Source of the DNA: Oceanobacillus neutriphilus
GTDB lineage: Bacteria > Bacillota > Bacilli > Bacillales > Amphibacillaceae
Reading direction: 5' to 3'
Assembly (NCBI RefSeq): GCF_014645515.1
Contig: NZ_BMLW01000006.1
Location: 1-64,000, forward strand
DNA: 64,000 nucleotides
Shown here: piece after piece, positions 44,333 through 53,580 of the stretch
Layout of the letters: the number at the start of each line of letters is the position of its first letter
How positions within the stretch are numbered: position 1 is the stretch's first letter
Made by a program: the position numbers and the translations under genes
Notes under the pieces: generated by a model
The model's input: the letters and a program-made list of their open reading frames with translations, nothing else
What the model was told of the DNA's origin: nothing
Database searches by the model: none

Positions 44333-45472
44333 ATGACAAATCAAAAATTAGCAGAACGATTACAGCCAATCTTTAAACATCTGCACGATAATCCCGAAAT
44401 AAGCTGGAATGAAGTAGAAACCACAGCATATCTGGTGCACTTTCTGCGCCAGCAGGGTTTAAAGCCACAAACTTTCAGCAATATGACAGGATTATATGTA
44501 GACATCGGGAAAGGGACTCCCAAGGTTGGGTTCAGAACCGATATAGACGCTTTATGGCAAGAGGTCAATGGAGAATTCCAGGCAAATCATTCATGTGGTC
44601 ATGACGGCCATATGACAGTCGCTCTCGGCGTAGTGCTTTTATTAAAAGAGCTCGAACCAACTCTTCCTGGAGCTGTCCGTGTCCTTTTCCAGCCGGCCGA
44701 AGAAAAAGCACAGGGAGCAAAAGCTTTTGTTGACCAAGGTGTTGTCGATCCGCTCCAATATTTGTTCGGCACACATGTCCGTCCACTCATAGAATTAGAA
44801 GACGGAGCCTATGCACCAGCACTCCATCATGGTGCAGCTAAGCTGTTCACAGGAGAAATTCATGGTGTAGAAGCACACGGCGCAAGACCCGAACAGGGAG
44901 CGAATGCTATTGAGGCTGCAGCTGCACTGATTGATGGACTGAAGCGAATTTGGATCAGTCCTGCTGAATCTGCTTCTATCAAAATGACACAAATACAGGC
45001 AGGCGGTACATCTACAAATATCATTCCGGGCAGTGCCATATTCAGTATTGATGCACGGGCACAAACAAATGAAACAATGGAGGCTTTGACGGCAGGCTTT
45101 GAAAAAGCTGTTAAAGCTGTCAGTACACTGTATGATGTTTCCATTGATTATAAAGTAGATGCACATATTGCTGCAGCTCAAGTTGACGACACAGCCAAAT
45201 CCATTATGAAGCAGGCAATTATCGATGTGGCAGGAGAAGAAAATTGCGCGCCGGAAGTCGTCACACCAGGCGGGGAAGACTTTCATTTTTATACGTATTC
45301 CAAGCCCCGGCTGCAAACAACGATGCTTGGTCTCGGATGCGGGGTTACACCAGGACTCCACCATCCAAAAATGACATTTAATCAAGAACGCCTGCCGACC
45401 GGAACAGAAATTATTACACGGGCACTTGTCCTGGCACTACAACAGACAAAGAAAGAAGCGATACAAAAATGA
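44333..45472 (+). CDS. M20-family N-acyl-L-amino acid hydrolase
   Basis: A 379-residue metalloenzyme that removes an acyl group from an N-acyl-L-amino acid. Metal-binding CGHDGH is at 88-93, with Cys88 and His90, catalytic Glu pair at 123-124 (PAEEKAQG), and GTHVRP near 144. GGAG nine bases upstream supports ATG 44333. In this operon, with a GNAT transferase and an N-acylamino acid racemase, it fits the L-specific desuccinylase of the D- to L-amino acid pathway described for Geobacillus kaustophilus. The acyl group itself is inferred. Confidence 0.87.
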   Translation: MTNQKLAERLQPIFKHLHDNPEISWNEVETTAYLVHFLRQQGLKPQTFSNMTGLYVDIGKGTPKVGFRTDIDALWQEVNGEFQANHSCGHDGHMTVALGVVLLLKELEPTLPGAVRVLFQPAEEKAQGAKAFVDQGVVDPLQYLFGTHVRPLIELEDGAYAPALHHGAAKLFTGEIHGVEAHGARPEQGANAIEAAAALIDGLKRIWISPAESASIKMTQIQAGGTSTNIIPGSAIFSIDARAQTNETMEALTAGFEKAVKAVSTLYDVSIDYKVDAHIAAAQVDDTAKSIMKQAIIDVAGEENCAPEVVTPGGEDFHFYTYSKPRLQTTMLGLGCGVTPGLHHPKMTFNQERLPTGTEIITRALVLALQQTKKEAIQK

Positions 45473-46287
45473 TTCAATATAAAGAACTGAAAACAATGGC
45501 AGAAATGGAACAAATACAAGACCTTGAAGGCAGGGTGTGGGGAATGGCAACTCTTCCCACCCACCAGACGCTTACCGCAGTCAAAAATGGCGGCATCATC
45601 GTCGGAGCTTATGCAGATGGAGAGCTAATTGGATTCAGCTATGGATTTGCAGGCTTCAATAACGGCAAAAGCTATCTATGCTCCCATATGCTTGGTATTG
45701 ACTCGGCGTACCGTTCCCGGGGCATCGGGGAAAAGCTGAAGCAAAGGCAGCGGGAGATTGCCATCCAGAAAGGCTATGACATGATGAAGTGGACATATGA
45801 TCCGCTGGAAACACGTAATGCCTATCTCAATCTCACCAAGCTCAACGGTATTTGTAACACCTATATTCAAAATTGTTACGGCGAAATGCAGGATGGCTTT
45901 AATAAAGGACTCCCTTCAGACCGCTTTGAAATCCATTGGCATCTAAAAAGCCCATATGTGATTGAAAAACAATCGGTGAACCCGGAGAACCCGACAGCTC
46001 TAAATAAATTAACCTTTAACCAGGCAGGCTTACCCGTCTTTAACAAAGAAAAACAACCAGCTGAATTGACTGAATATTCCTATTCCATCAATGTACCTAA
46101 GGACTTCCAAGGATTAAAAGCGGCAAGTCAAGATTTGGCAATGGATTGGAGACTGCAGACAAGAGAGCTGTTTCAGAAACTTTTTAAAGTGGGCTACGCA
46201 GCTGTACGACTGAAAACCTATGAAAACTACGGAAAATATATTTTTGTAAGAAAAGAAATATTAGACCTTGGAGGAAATCAATCATGA
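45469..46287 (+). CDS. GNAT-family acyltransferase, predicted D-amino acid N-succinyltransferase
   Basis: A 272-residue acyltransferase. The acyl-CoA-binding loop is [12 protein letters not shown] near 80-91 (pattern R-x-x-G-x-G); the C-terminal 120 residues are a specific extension found with racemase-linked members. It overlaps the M20 gene by ATGA and the racemase gene by 4 bases, so the three are translated as one block. Role by analogy: acylation of a D-amino acid with succinyl-CoA so that the racemase can act. Confidence 0.8.
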   Translation: MIQYKELKTMAEMEQIQDLEGRVWGMATLPTHQTLTAVKNGGIIVGAYADGELIGFSYGFAGFNNGKSYLCSHMLGIDSAYRSRGIGEKLKQRQREIAIQKGYDMMKWTYDPLETRNAYLNLTKLNGICNTYIQNCYGEMQDGFNKGLPSDRFEIHWHLKSPYVIEKQSVNPENPTALNKLTFNQAGLPVFNKEKQPAELTEYSYSINVPKDFQGLKAASQDLAMDWRLQTRELFQKLFKVGYAAVRLKTYENYGKYIFVRKEILDLGGNQS

Positions 46288-47390
46288 AAATCACAGAAAT
46301 CACTATCCGTCATTTACAAATGAAGCTAAAAGCACCATTTACAACAAGCTTTGGCACCTTTACAAACCGGGATTTTTTATTACTGGAAGCAAAAGATGAG
46401 GATGGCACTATCGGCTGGGGAGAGTCCGTTGCCTTCCACGCACCATGGTATAACGAGGAAACCCTGCAGACCAACTGGCATATGCTGGAGGATTTTTTAA
46501 TCCCGCTTATTTTAAATAAAGAATTAAAGCACCCGGATGAAGTAAATGAAATCTTTGCTGCCATCCGAAAAAATAATATGGCAAAATCTACACTCGAAGG
46601 TGCCGTCTGGGATATTTATGCACAGCAGACCAGCCAGCCTCTCGCAAAAGCATTAGGGGGAACAAAAGAAAAAATTGAAGTCGGGATCAGTATCGGCATT
46701 CAAAAGTCTATTGATGAGCTCGTCACTTTAGTAGAGGGCTACATTCAAGAAGGCTATAAACGTATGAAAGTAAAGATTAAGCCCGGCTGGGATGTAGACG
46801 TGATGCGTACATTACGTGAAAAATTCCCGGACACAGCCATTATGGCAGATGCCAACTCTGCCTATCGTTTAGAGGATATTGACCTGTTAAAAAAGTTAGA
46901 TGACTTTGACCTGACTATGATTGAGCAGCCTTTAGCATCCGACGATATTATTGATCACGCGCAATTGCAAAAGGAACTCAAAACACCAATCTGTTTAGAT
47001 GAAAGCATCCACTCATTAGAAGATGCACGTAAAGCGGTCGAGCTTGGAAGCACAAAAATTATTAACATCAAAATTGGCCGGGTCGGCGGATTAACTGAAG
47101 CGAAGAAAATTCATGATTACTGTGCAGAAAACGGTATTCCAGTATGGTGCGGCGGTATGCTGGAATCTGGAATCGGCCGTTCCCATAATGTTGCTTTAAC
47201 AACCTTGCCAAACTTTATCTTACCTGGTGATACCGCCGGTTCCAGCCGTTATTGGGAAAAAGATATTATCACACCGGAAGTTGTTGCAGAAAACGGTTAT
47301 ATCACGGTTCCAACAGCAGCCGGAATTGGTTATGAAGTAGATCGGGAAGCTGTAGAGTCCTACACCGTAGCAAAGAAAGATTACAAATAG
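46284..47390 (+). CDS. N-acylamino acid racemase / o-succinylbenzoate synthase family (enolase superfamily)
   Basis: A 368-residue enzyme with a capping domain (about 1-125) and a TIM barrel. All catalytic residues are visible: Lys162 and Lys164 in the KxK motif, metal ligands Asp189, Glu214 and Asp239, and Lys263. The family includes MenC and N-succinylamino acid racemase, and many members do both reactions. No other menaquinone gene is nearby, whereas a deacylase and an acyltransferase adjoin it, so racemisation of N-acyl amino acids is the better assignment. It overlaps the GNAT gene by 4 bases. Confidence 0.87.
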   Translation: MKITEITIRHLQMKLKAPFTTSFGTFTNRDFLLLEAKDEDGTIGWGESVAFHAPWYNEETLQTNWHMLEDFLIPLILNKELKHPDEVNEIFAAIRKNNMAKSTLEGAVWDIYAQQTSQPLAKALGGTKEKIEVGISIGIQKSIDELVTLVEGYIQEGYKRMKVKIKPGWDVDVMRTLREKFPDTAIMADANSAYRLEDIDLLKKLDDFDLTMIEQPLASDDIIDHAQLQKELKTPICLDESIHSLEDARKAVELGSTKIINIKIGRVGGLTEAKKIHDYCAENGIPVWCGGMLESGIGRSHNVALTTLPNFILPGDTAGSSRYWEKDIITPEVVAENGYITVPTAAGIGYEVDREAVESYTVAKKDYK

Positions 47391-47403
47391 GGGAGATAGT
47401 CAG

Positions 47404-48456
47404 ATGAAAAAGAGTTTTCAAATAGGAAGTGCTTTTGTTGGGCTTATTGTCGGGGCTGGATTCGCTTCAGGACAGGAAGTGATGCAATATTTCACCAGTT
47501 TCGGTATCTGGGGTACGGTCGGTGGTATTATTGCCACCCTCCTCTTTATCTTTTTAGGCTACACCTTTGCCCAGCTGGGAACAGACCTGCAGGCATCCTC
47601 CCATAAAGGCGTTATTTATTATATAGGCGGACGTTATATTGGAGCGATATTGGATATCTTGATTACCTTTTTCTTATTCGGTGTGGCCGTTGTTATGTTT
47701 GCAGGCTCCGGATCCACCTTTGAGCAAATGTTTGGCATTAACACCATGGCAGGAAGCATCATAATGGTGACATTGACTATTCTGACACTATTATTAAACA
47801 CACAAAAAATTATCGGCATCATCGCAGCAATTACACCTTATTTAATTGCGATCATCTTTATCATTTTAATCTATTCCATTTTCACAATGGATTTATCCCT
47901 TGCTGAAGCAGATACGATAGCAAAAGAACAAACTTCTGCAGCATCGAACTGGCTGTTAAGCGCCTTTCTCTATGTATCTTATAATCTGGCAGCAGGTGCA
48001 GCATTACTAATCGTCATGAGCGGCGGCGAGAAAGACCGTAAAGTTGCAGGCCTTGGAGGTATTTTAGGAGGCGTTATGCTGGGCGGATTGATTATCCTGA
48101 TTCATATTGGTATGTTCGTGAAAATAGATGTTGTTGCAGGAATGGACATGCCAACACTTGCATTAGCAGAACAAATCCACCCGGTTGTCGGCATCCTTAT
48201 GGCCATCGCCCTCCTTGGAATGATGTACAATACGGCAGTTGGTATGTTCTATTCCTTTACGGTACGATTTATCTCACCTGATAGTAAAGCCTATAAACCT
48301 GCTGTGGTCATCATTGGATTACTTGGATTTGTGTCAAGCTTTGCCGGATTTACAACACTTGTCGGAAAGGTATATTCTACGATGGGCTATCTGGGATTCG
48401 CTTTGATTATTGCAGCGATTATTGCCTGGTTCAGGAGAGGTAAGGCTGGGGTTTAA
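47404..48456 (+). CDS. YkvI-type membrane permease
   Basis: A 350-residue protein with about ten hydrophobic helices. The N-terminal GLIVGAGFASGQEVMQYF resembles the unwound first helix of the LeuT/APC fold, with a Gly-rich substrate site. B. subtilis YkvI is the nearest named relative and has no firm substrate. As last gene of the D-amino acid operon, 13 bases after the racemase, it is probably an amino acid or dipeptide permease that feeds the pathway. Confidence 0.8.
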   Translation: MKKSFQIGSAFVGLIVGAGFASGQEVMQYFTSFGIWGTVGGIIATLLFIFLGYTFAQLGTDLQASSHKGVIYYIGGRYIGAILDILITFFLFGVAVVMFAGSGSTFEQMFGINTMAGSIIMVTLTILTLLLNTQKIIGIIAAITPYLIAIIFIILIYSIFTMDLSLAEADTIAKEQTSAASNWLLSAFLYVSYNLAAGAALLIVMSGGEKDRKVAGLGGILGGVMLGGLIILIHIGMFVKIDVVAGMDMPTLALAEQIHPVVGILMAIALLGMMYNTAVGMFYSFTVRFISPDSKAYKPAVVIIGLLGFVSSFAGFTTLVGKVYSTMGYLGFALIIAAIIAWFRRGKAGV

Positions 48457-48499
48457 GTATATTATGTAACCATGATTCTCAAAATGAATATTGGGAAGA

Positions 48500-48553
48500 A
48501 ACATCTGGACCTAAAACAAGAGCTTACATAGTTTTAGGTCCGGATGTTTTTAA
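48500..48553 (+). terminator. Rho-independent terminator of the D-amino acid operon
   Basis: An imperfect stem of about 19 bp (AACATC-GGACCTAAAAC with its complement GTTTTAGGTCC-GATGTT) and five T residues. It lies between two convergent operons. Confidence 0.85.
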
Positions 48554-48590
48554 TTAGAATGATAAACCTGACCTGTTTACCAGCTTACAT

Positions 48591-49694
48591 TTAAATACCT
48601 TTTCCGTTTTTTAAAATATCCATCGGCAGGGAAGCAGGCATCTCGAATTTTGATGTCATTTCATAGTATTTCCTTTCCTGGCTGGAAGTATATAATCCCT
48701 GCATTGCTTCTAATACATGAAGCCCCAGGTGTCCATCTGCCCGATGCTTCCTTTGCTTAATAATAGCATCCGCCATGTCCAAGACTCCTATCCCCCTGCT
48801 ATTTCCCCTAAAGCTATGCGTAAGTGGTACTTCTTCAAAATCCAATTGACCTTGTTTTTTCACATAGACAGAACCGGAAAAATTATTCGGGTCTGGGACA
48901 ATAAGGCTGCCGGTAGTACCATGGATTTCAATATTTGAACTCCTAGTTCCCCAAACATCAAAACTTGTAATAAGTGTACCTATCACTCCATTTTGGAAAT
49001 CCAATAACCCGGCCACATGTGTCGGCACGTCCACATCTATCTCCTCACCGTAGTTAATTTCACCAGTAATAACTCTCTTAGGAGAAGATATCTTTGCCAT
49101 ACCTGATACACTCTTTATCGGCCCTAACAAAGTTGCAAGTGCAGTTATATAATAAGGCCCCATGTCAAATAGTGGTCCTGCACCCTGTTTATATAAAAAT
49201 CCCGGACTGGGATGAAAGCTTTCCGGTCCACGGTACATCATATAAGCAGTAGCAGCAAGGGGGGTACCTATCCACCCATCATCAATTAATTTACGGGCCG
49301 TCTGGATTCCCCCGCCTAAAAAAGTATCCGGGGCTACACCTACCAGCAAGTTTTTTTCCCTCGCCAAATCCATAATCTCTTCTCCATCTTTTAATTCCGT
49401 TGCTAAAGGTTTTTCACTATAGCTGTGCTTACCAGCATGAATCGTTTTAAGATGGATTTCTGCATGCGCATTGGGATTTGTCAGATTAACTACTAAGTCA
49501 ATATCTGGATTAGCTAATAGTTCTTCAACCGTGCAAGCTATTGGTATACTAAATTCCTGTGCTTTCTCCTTGGCTCTGAAAATATCTAAATCAGCACAAG
49601 CTAATACCTCCATGTTATAAAACGCTTTCAAATTCTCAAAATAAATAGAACTAATATTTCCACAACCGATAATCCCTACATTAATTTTTTGCAT
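48591..49694 (-). CDS. Gfo/Idh/MocA-family oxidoreductase with altered active site
   Basis: A 367-residue NAD(P)-dependent protein. Rossmann motif GCGNIS is near 11-16 and EKPLA is near 95, with Lys conserved. In the catalytic segment the family pattern GG-x3-D-x-G-x-H-x2-D reads GAGPLFDMGPYY: the His is Tyr and the following Asp is Thr. Such DMGPYY variants occur as a distinct subfamily and need not do ordinary dehydrogenation. It is the last gene of the LacI-controlled unit. GAAAGGA is the ribosome site. Confidence 0.85.
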   Translation of the reverse strand: MQKINVGIIGCGNISSIYFENLKAFYNMEVLACADLDIFRAKEKAQEFSIPIACTVEELLANPDIDLVVNLTNPNAHAEIHLKTIHAGKHSYSEKPLATELKDGEEIMDLAREKNLLVGVAPDTFLGGGIQTARKLIDDGWIGTPLAATAYMMYRGPESFHPSPGFLYKQGAGPLFDMGPYYITALATLLGPIKSVSGMAKISSPKRVITGEINYGEEIDVDVPTHVAGLLDFQNGVIGTLITSFDVWGTRSSNIEIHGTTGSLIVPDPNNFSGSVYVKKQGQLDFEEVPLTHSFRGNSRGIGVLDMADAIIKQRKHRADGHLGLHVLEAMQGLYTSSQERKYYEMTSKFEMPASLPMDILKNGKGI

Positions 49695-49790
49695 ATTTTA
49701 AAATCCTTTCTTAATCACTTTTAAAAGCCCATACTCAACTCTTACAAAAAACAGAGTATTTTACAATCAAAATCTATAATACTATAAATT

Positions 49791-51173
49791 TTAGTCTCTC
49801 TGTCTTAAATCAGCAACAATGTCAGCATGAAAATTATCCAATTTATAAAAGAATAAAGCTATAATTTGAATAATAGTCAAAACAATCAAACCAGCATACA
49901 TAATAACTCTTATCATATCCTGAGCGGACGCAGTAATAGCATCAGGATCATACCCAGCCCACGCTAGAGCATATGCTACTGCAGCCGACCCAATAGCAAT
50001 GCCGAATTTAGTCGCAAAGCTATAAGCTGAATACAGTAACCCATCTGTTCTTTTACCGTATTTCCACTCTTGATAATCAATAGAGTCTGCTAATAAGGCA
50101 AAGTTTGCAGCACCATTAACACCAATAAAAGTAAATGCGATGAAAAACACTGTTGTAAAAATAGCAAATGACCCATTCTCCAAAAGAAGCATGATAATGA
50201 ATAGGGGTATACAAAGTGTCAGTAAAATAATACTTCCATTTCTATTACCCAATCTTTTAAGAATAAACGGAGCGATTGCTCCTCCGACAAAATTCGCAAC
50301 ATTTGCCAGAGTTAAGTACAACGGAACCATCTGCGGCTGTTCTAATACATAAGTTACATAGTATATTAATACTCCAAAAAATAAACCTATACGCAAGAAA
50401 TAAATCAAGGAATTAACTGCAACCATCAACCAAGGGATATTTTTGAACATATTGACAGCAGCTTTTCTAAACACGATCGGGTTATCCTGATCAACTGGTT
50501 CTGTAAAACGTTCCTTACAAAATTTAAAAGTAAACATAAATAGAACGATGGCGACTATTGAATAAAGGGCCATCGTAATAGGAAACCCCAGCTGCTGGTT
50601 ACCATTTCCCAATAGATCTACCAGTGGAAGTGTGAGCGCAGAAACTGCAATCGATCCTGCAGCTAACCCCATCATCCGAAAGCTGCCTAATTTGGACTTC
50701 TCTATGGAGTCTCTGGTCATGAGAGGCATTAAAGCGCCATAAGGTAAATTGATCCCTGTATAAATCATACCTAATAAACAATAAGTAATGTACGCATAAA
50801 TTATTTTCCCTGTAGTTGAAAAATCAGGAGTTATAAAAGTCAGCACACTTAAAATTGCAAACGGAATTGCTAAGTATAATATATATGGTCTGGCTTTTCC
50901 GTGTTTTGAATTTGTTTTATCCACAATAATCCCCATAATAGGGTCATTCACGGCGTCCCAAATTCTTGTAATTAGAAAAAGTGTCCCGACTACTGCAGCC
51001 GATATCCCAAAAACATCTGTATAAAAGAAAAGCAGATAACTTGTTGTCATTCCCCAAACAAAATTTGAAGCCAAATCGCCAAAACCATAACTGACTTTTT
51101 CCAACATTCCCAATTTCTCAGGTTTTCCATTGTCCGTTTCTGCCGCCACAGGACTAACATTTAATTCTGCCAA
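49791..51173 (-). CDS. GPH-family sugar:cation symporter (MelB-like)
   Basis: A 460-residue transporter with twelve hydrophobic segments, of the glycoside-pentoside-hexuronide family. GLGD-type start (SYGFGDLASNFVWG, about 29-42) and DPIMGIIVDKT-N-SKHGKARPYI near 77-97 are family marks. Start TTG 51173, about 8 bases after GGTGGGG. It probably imports the glycoside used by the two oxidoreductases and the TIM-barrel protein of this operon without phosphorylation. Confidence 0.9.
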   Translation of the reverse strand: MAELNVSPVAAETDNGKPEKLGMLEKVSYGFGDLASNFVWGMTTSYLLFFYTDVFGISAAVVGTLFLITRIWDAVNDPIMGIIVDKTNSKHGKARPYILYLAIPFAILSVLTFITPDFSTTGKIIYAYITYCLLGMIYTGINLPYGALMPLMTRDSIEKSKLGSFRMMGLAAGSIAVSALTLPLVDLLGNGNQQLGFPITMALYSIVAIVLFMFTFKFCKERFTEPVDQDNPIVFRKAAVNMFKNIPWLMVAVNSLIYFLRIGLFFGVLIYYVTYVLEQPQMVPLYLTLANVANFVGGAIAPFILKRLGNRNGSIILLTLCIPLFIIMLLLENGSFAIFTTVFFIAFTFIGVNGAANFALLADSIDYQEWKYGKRTDGLLYSAYSFATKFGIAIGSAAVAYALAWAGYDPDAITASAQDMIRVIMYAGLIVLTIIQIIALFFYKLDNFHADIVADLRQRD

Positions 51174-51251
51174 ATCTTTTCCCCACCTCTCCCAAATTTA
51201 TTTCCTTCACCTAAAAATTTTCAGAATTAATAACAAGTTTTTTATATAAAG

Positions 51252-51292
51252 CTAGCCCGAGTAACCATTAAATAGAATTTTTCTCGGGCTAG
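51252..51292. terminator. Intercistronic hairpin within the LacI-controlled unit
   Basis: CTAGCCCGAG at 51252-51261 pairs perfectly with CTCGGGCTAG at 51283-51292. The tails are only mildly T-rich in both directions. Lying between two genes read the same way, it may cause partial termination or protect the upstream mRNA, giving less transporter than enzyme. Confidence 0.5.
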
Positions 51293-51354
51293 TTTCTGCT
51301 TTGTTTTCTTCATTTTCTACACACAAGAATCATTAATGTATCTGAACACATTGA

Positions 51355-52464
51355 CTAACTTAATTCAACAACTTTCCCCGTTTCGGCAGACTTGTAAATA
51401 GCTTCTAAAATCTGTGTAACAACCAAAGCCTCTTCTGGTTTTACCAAAGGGTCTGTATCATTTAAAATACAGTCAATCCATTGTGTTGCTTCGGCATCTC
51501 TTTGTTCAAGTGATTCACCTGAAAATCCATATACTCCTTCGGCTCCGGAAGGTTTTGTCTCCACTAGCTGATTATGAGCAACATTGTTAAATACAACATA
51601 CCCCTTGTCTAAAAAAGCTTCCCCGAACATTTCTGCGCCGCCTTTTGTACCACAAAGGGTTACCTGAGCTTCTTTGGTATTTACCATATTGATAGCCCAG
51701 GCAGATTCCAGAAAGATTGTTGCACCATTTTCCATTTTTATAAAACCAAAAGCCGAATCTTCCGTCTCAAATGACTCCGGCTCCCAAGGACCAAACATGT
51801 TTCCTTCAGGCCTATCTTTCAATTTTTGATAAGTCGATCCAAATACACTTTTGGGTTTATAGTTATTCATACACCATAACGCTAAATCTAACGCATGTGT
51901 TCCAATATCAATTAGCGGTCCTCCACCCTGTTTTTCCTTATCAGGGAAAACGCCCCATGTTGGTACACCCCGTCTTCTTACCGCATGTGCTTTTGTTAAA
52001 TAGATGTCACCAAGCTCATCGTTCTTACAAGCTTCATGCAATATCATGGAGTCTTGACGGAATCGATTTTGGTAACCTATGGTTAATTTTTTTCCTGTCC
52101 GGCGTGCCGTTTCCAGCATTTGTTCCGCTTCTTTAGCATTAATAGCCATAGGCTTTTCACACATAACATGTTTACCCGCTTCTAGTGAGTAAATTGTAAT
52201 TTCTGCATGAGATATATTGGGTGTACACACATGAACTACATCAATATCTATTTCTTCAAGCATATTTTTATAATCGATATATGCTCTTGCTTCTGTACCT
52301 CCGTACTCTTTTAATGCTTGTTCAGCTCTTTCTTCTATGACATCACAAAAGCCTACCAGTTCTGTTTTATCCTTAAGTTTTGCAAGAGCAGGCAGATGTT
52401 TTTGGAGAGCTATACCTCCACATCCAATAATCGCTATTTTCAACTTATTTTTATTCAACTGCAT
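51355..52464 (-). CDS. Gfo/Idh/MocA-family dehydrogenase
   Basis: A 369-residue NAD(P)-dependent sugar dehydrogenase. Rossmann motif GCGGIA near 14-19, EKP near 103-105 with the catalytic Lys, and an intact GGGPLIDIGTHALDLALW near 190-207 with the Asp and His of the active site. It probably oxidises a hydroxyl of a sugar or glycoside, often at C3 in this family. It follows the TIM-barrel gene by 15 bases. GGGGG precedes the ATG closely, so an in-frame TTG two codons on is an alternative. Confidence 0.87.
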   Translation of the reverse strand: MQLNKNKLKIAIIGCGGIALQKHLPALAKLKDKTELVGFCDVIEERAEQALKEYGGTEARAYIDYKNMLEEIDIDVVHVCTPNISHAEITIYSLEAGKHVMCEKPMAINAKEAEQMLETARRTGKKLTIGYQNRFRQDSMILHEACKNDELGDIYLTKAHAVRRRGVPTWGVFPDKEKQGGGPLIDIGTHALDLALWCMNNYKPKSVFGSTYQKLKDRPEGNMFGPWEPESFETEDSAFGFIKMENGATIFLESAWAINMVNTKEAQVTLCGTKGGAEMFGEAFLDKGYVVFNNVAHNQLVETKPSGAEGVYGFSGESLEQRDAEATQWIDCILNDTDPLVKPEEALVVTQILEAIYKSAETGKVVELS

Positions 52465-52479
52465 CAGCCCCCAAAATAA

Positions 52480-53325
52480 CTATTCATTTAGCATCTTTTT
52501 TAAATTTTTATAACTGATTTCAATACTTTCCAGTTGATTTCTCGTTGTTAAATCCTGTTCTACTAAAATATATTTTGCACTTCCAATATCCTTCGCCGTT
52601 TTAATGATTTCTGGAATATCCATCATTCCATCTCCAATTTCCGTGAAGTACTCAGGCTGAGAAAATGGGATGAAAGCATCAAAATCAATTACTGTATTTT
52701 CATCTATACTTTCAAAAGCGTTTACTGGATTCGTTGATGATGGCATATCCTTTTGGTGAATAATTTTACATCTATCTTTTACTTTTTTCAGATAGTCAAC
52801 CGGATCTACGCCACCTCTTAATGTCCAATAAGTATCAAATTCAAGCTTAACCAGTTCAGGGTCCGTGTTCTCTAATATAATATCAAGGACATGTTCTCCA
52901 TCAAATTTTTGAAACTCTTGGAAGTGATTGTGATAATAGAAATCAAGACCCTTCTCTTTACATTTTTGTCCATACTTATTTAGTGTTTTACTAAAATCTA
53001 AGACCTCTTGTTTATTACTGAAAAATGCAATAGAACAGCCTATTCCTCCACTTCCCAGCTCTAAATTATAAGTAATTGCCTCTTCCAAAATTTCATCAGT
53101 AAGAGGAGATACATGCATGGAAATCGCTTTAAGTCCCAGCTCTTCTAATCTATTTTTTAAATCTTTCGCTTCCAGACCCTCTATTTTCATTTCTTTATCT
53201 GCATCATGAATAAAAAATTCTAAATTCTGATAACCAATATCCGCAATCTTTTTTAATGTAGAAAAATAATCCTTTGCCAACTCATCACGTACTGAAAATA
53301 ACTGCAATCCCATAGATAATGTCAT
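52480..53325 (-). CDS. Sugar phosphate isomerase/epimerase-type TIM barrel protein
   Basis: A 281-residue protein of the AP-endonuclease-2-like barrel family (IolE, xylose isomerase-like). It starts with GLQLFSVRDEL; likely metal ligands are in the segments LEFDTYW near 180, HQKDMP near 213 and VEQDLT near 263. Family members epimerise ketoses or eliminate the aglycone from 3-keto-glycosides. The second ATG (53325) is chosen because AAAGGGG lies 6 bases before it. It is the first gene of the unit, directly behind two LacI operators. Confidence 0.83.
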   Translation of the reverse strand: MTLSMGLQLFSVRDELAKDYFSTLKKIADIGYQNLEFFIHDADKEMKIEGLEAKDLKNRLEELGLKAISMHVSPLTDEILEEAITYNLELGSGGIGCSIAFFSNKQEVLDFSKTLNKYGQKCKEKGLDFYYHNHFQEFQKFDGEHVLDIILENTDPELVKLEFDTYWTLRGGVDPVDYLKKVKDRCKIIHQKDMPSSTNPVNAFESIDENTVIDFDAFIPFSQPEYFTEIGDGMMDIPEIIKTAKDIGSAKYILVEQDLTTRNQLESIEISYKNLKKMLNE

Positions 53326-53347
53326 ATGCATCCCCTTTTCATATTTT

Positions 53348-53359
53348 GTAATCGATTAC
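53348..53359. promoter_or_regulatory. LacI-family operator 1, GTAATCGATTAC
   Basis: A perfect 12-bp palindrome, 23 bases before the start of the first gene of the unit. Identical copies are at 53471-53482 and 54588-54599. The central CG and symmetrical arms are typical of LacI/GalR operators. Confidence 0.8.
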
Positions 53360-53470
53360 ATTTGAGCATTTAATTAATACAACCTATCAAGACTATTATG
53401 TCTTTTTCTCGAAATATACTTTAGATTTCTTAACCTATAAAAGATAGATTACATCCCAATTTCAGAAAAT

Positions 53471-53482
53471 GTAATCGATTAC
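53471..53482. promoter_or_regulatory. LacI-family operator 2, GTAATCGATTAC
   Basis: Exact copy of operator 1, 123 bp away centre to centre, close to a whole number of helical turns, which would allow DNA looping. It lies in the promoter region of the 53325-48591 unit, about 100 bases past the end of the regulator gene. Confidence 0.8.
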
Positions 53483-53580
53483 TTCAAAGTCTATATTTAC
53501 TCAAAAATAATGTCAAGTAAAAATTCGTATTTATCTATTTTTTCATTTTTTAACAATATTTGTCAGTTGTAAAGTCACCT

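Noticed and set aside
44795-45385. Long antisense frame of 196 codons opposite the M20 hydrolase
   Set aside because: Cys/Phe/Ser-rich composition typical of an antisense shadow; the plus-strand gene has complete catalytic motifs.
46284-47390. Reading this gene as menaquinone MenC
   Set aside because: No other men genes nearby, while overlapping acyltransferase and deacylase genes fit N-acylamino acid racemisation better; dual function remains possible.
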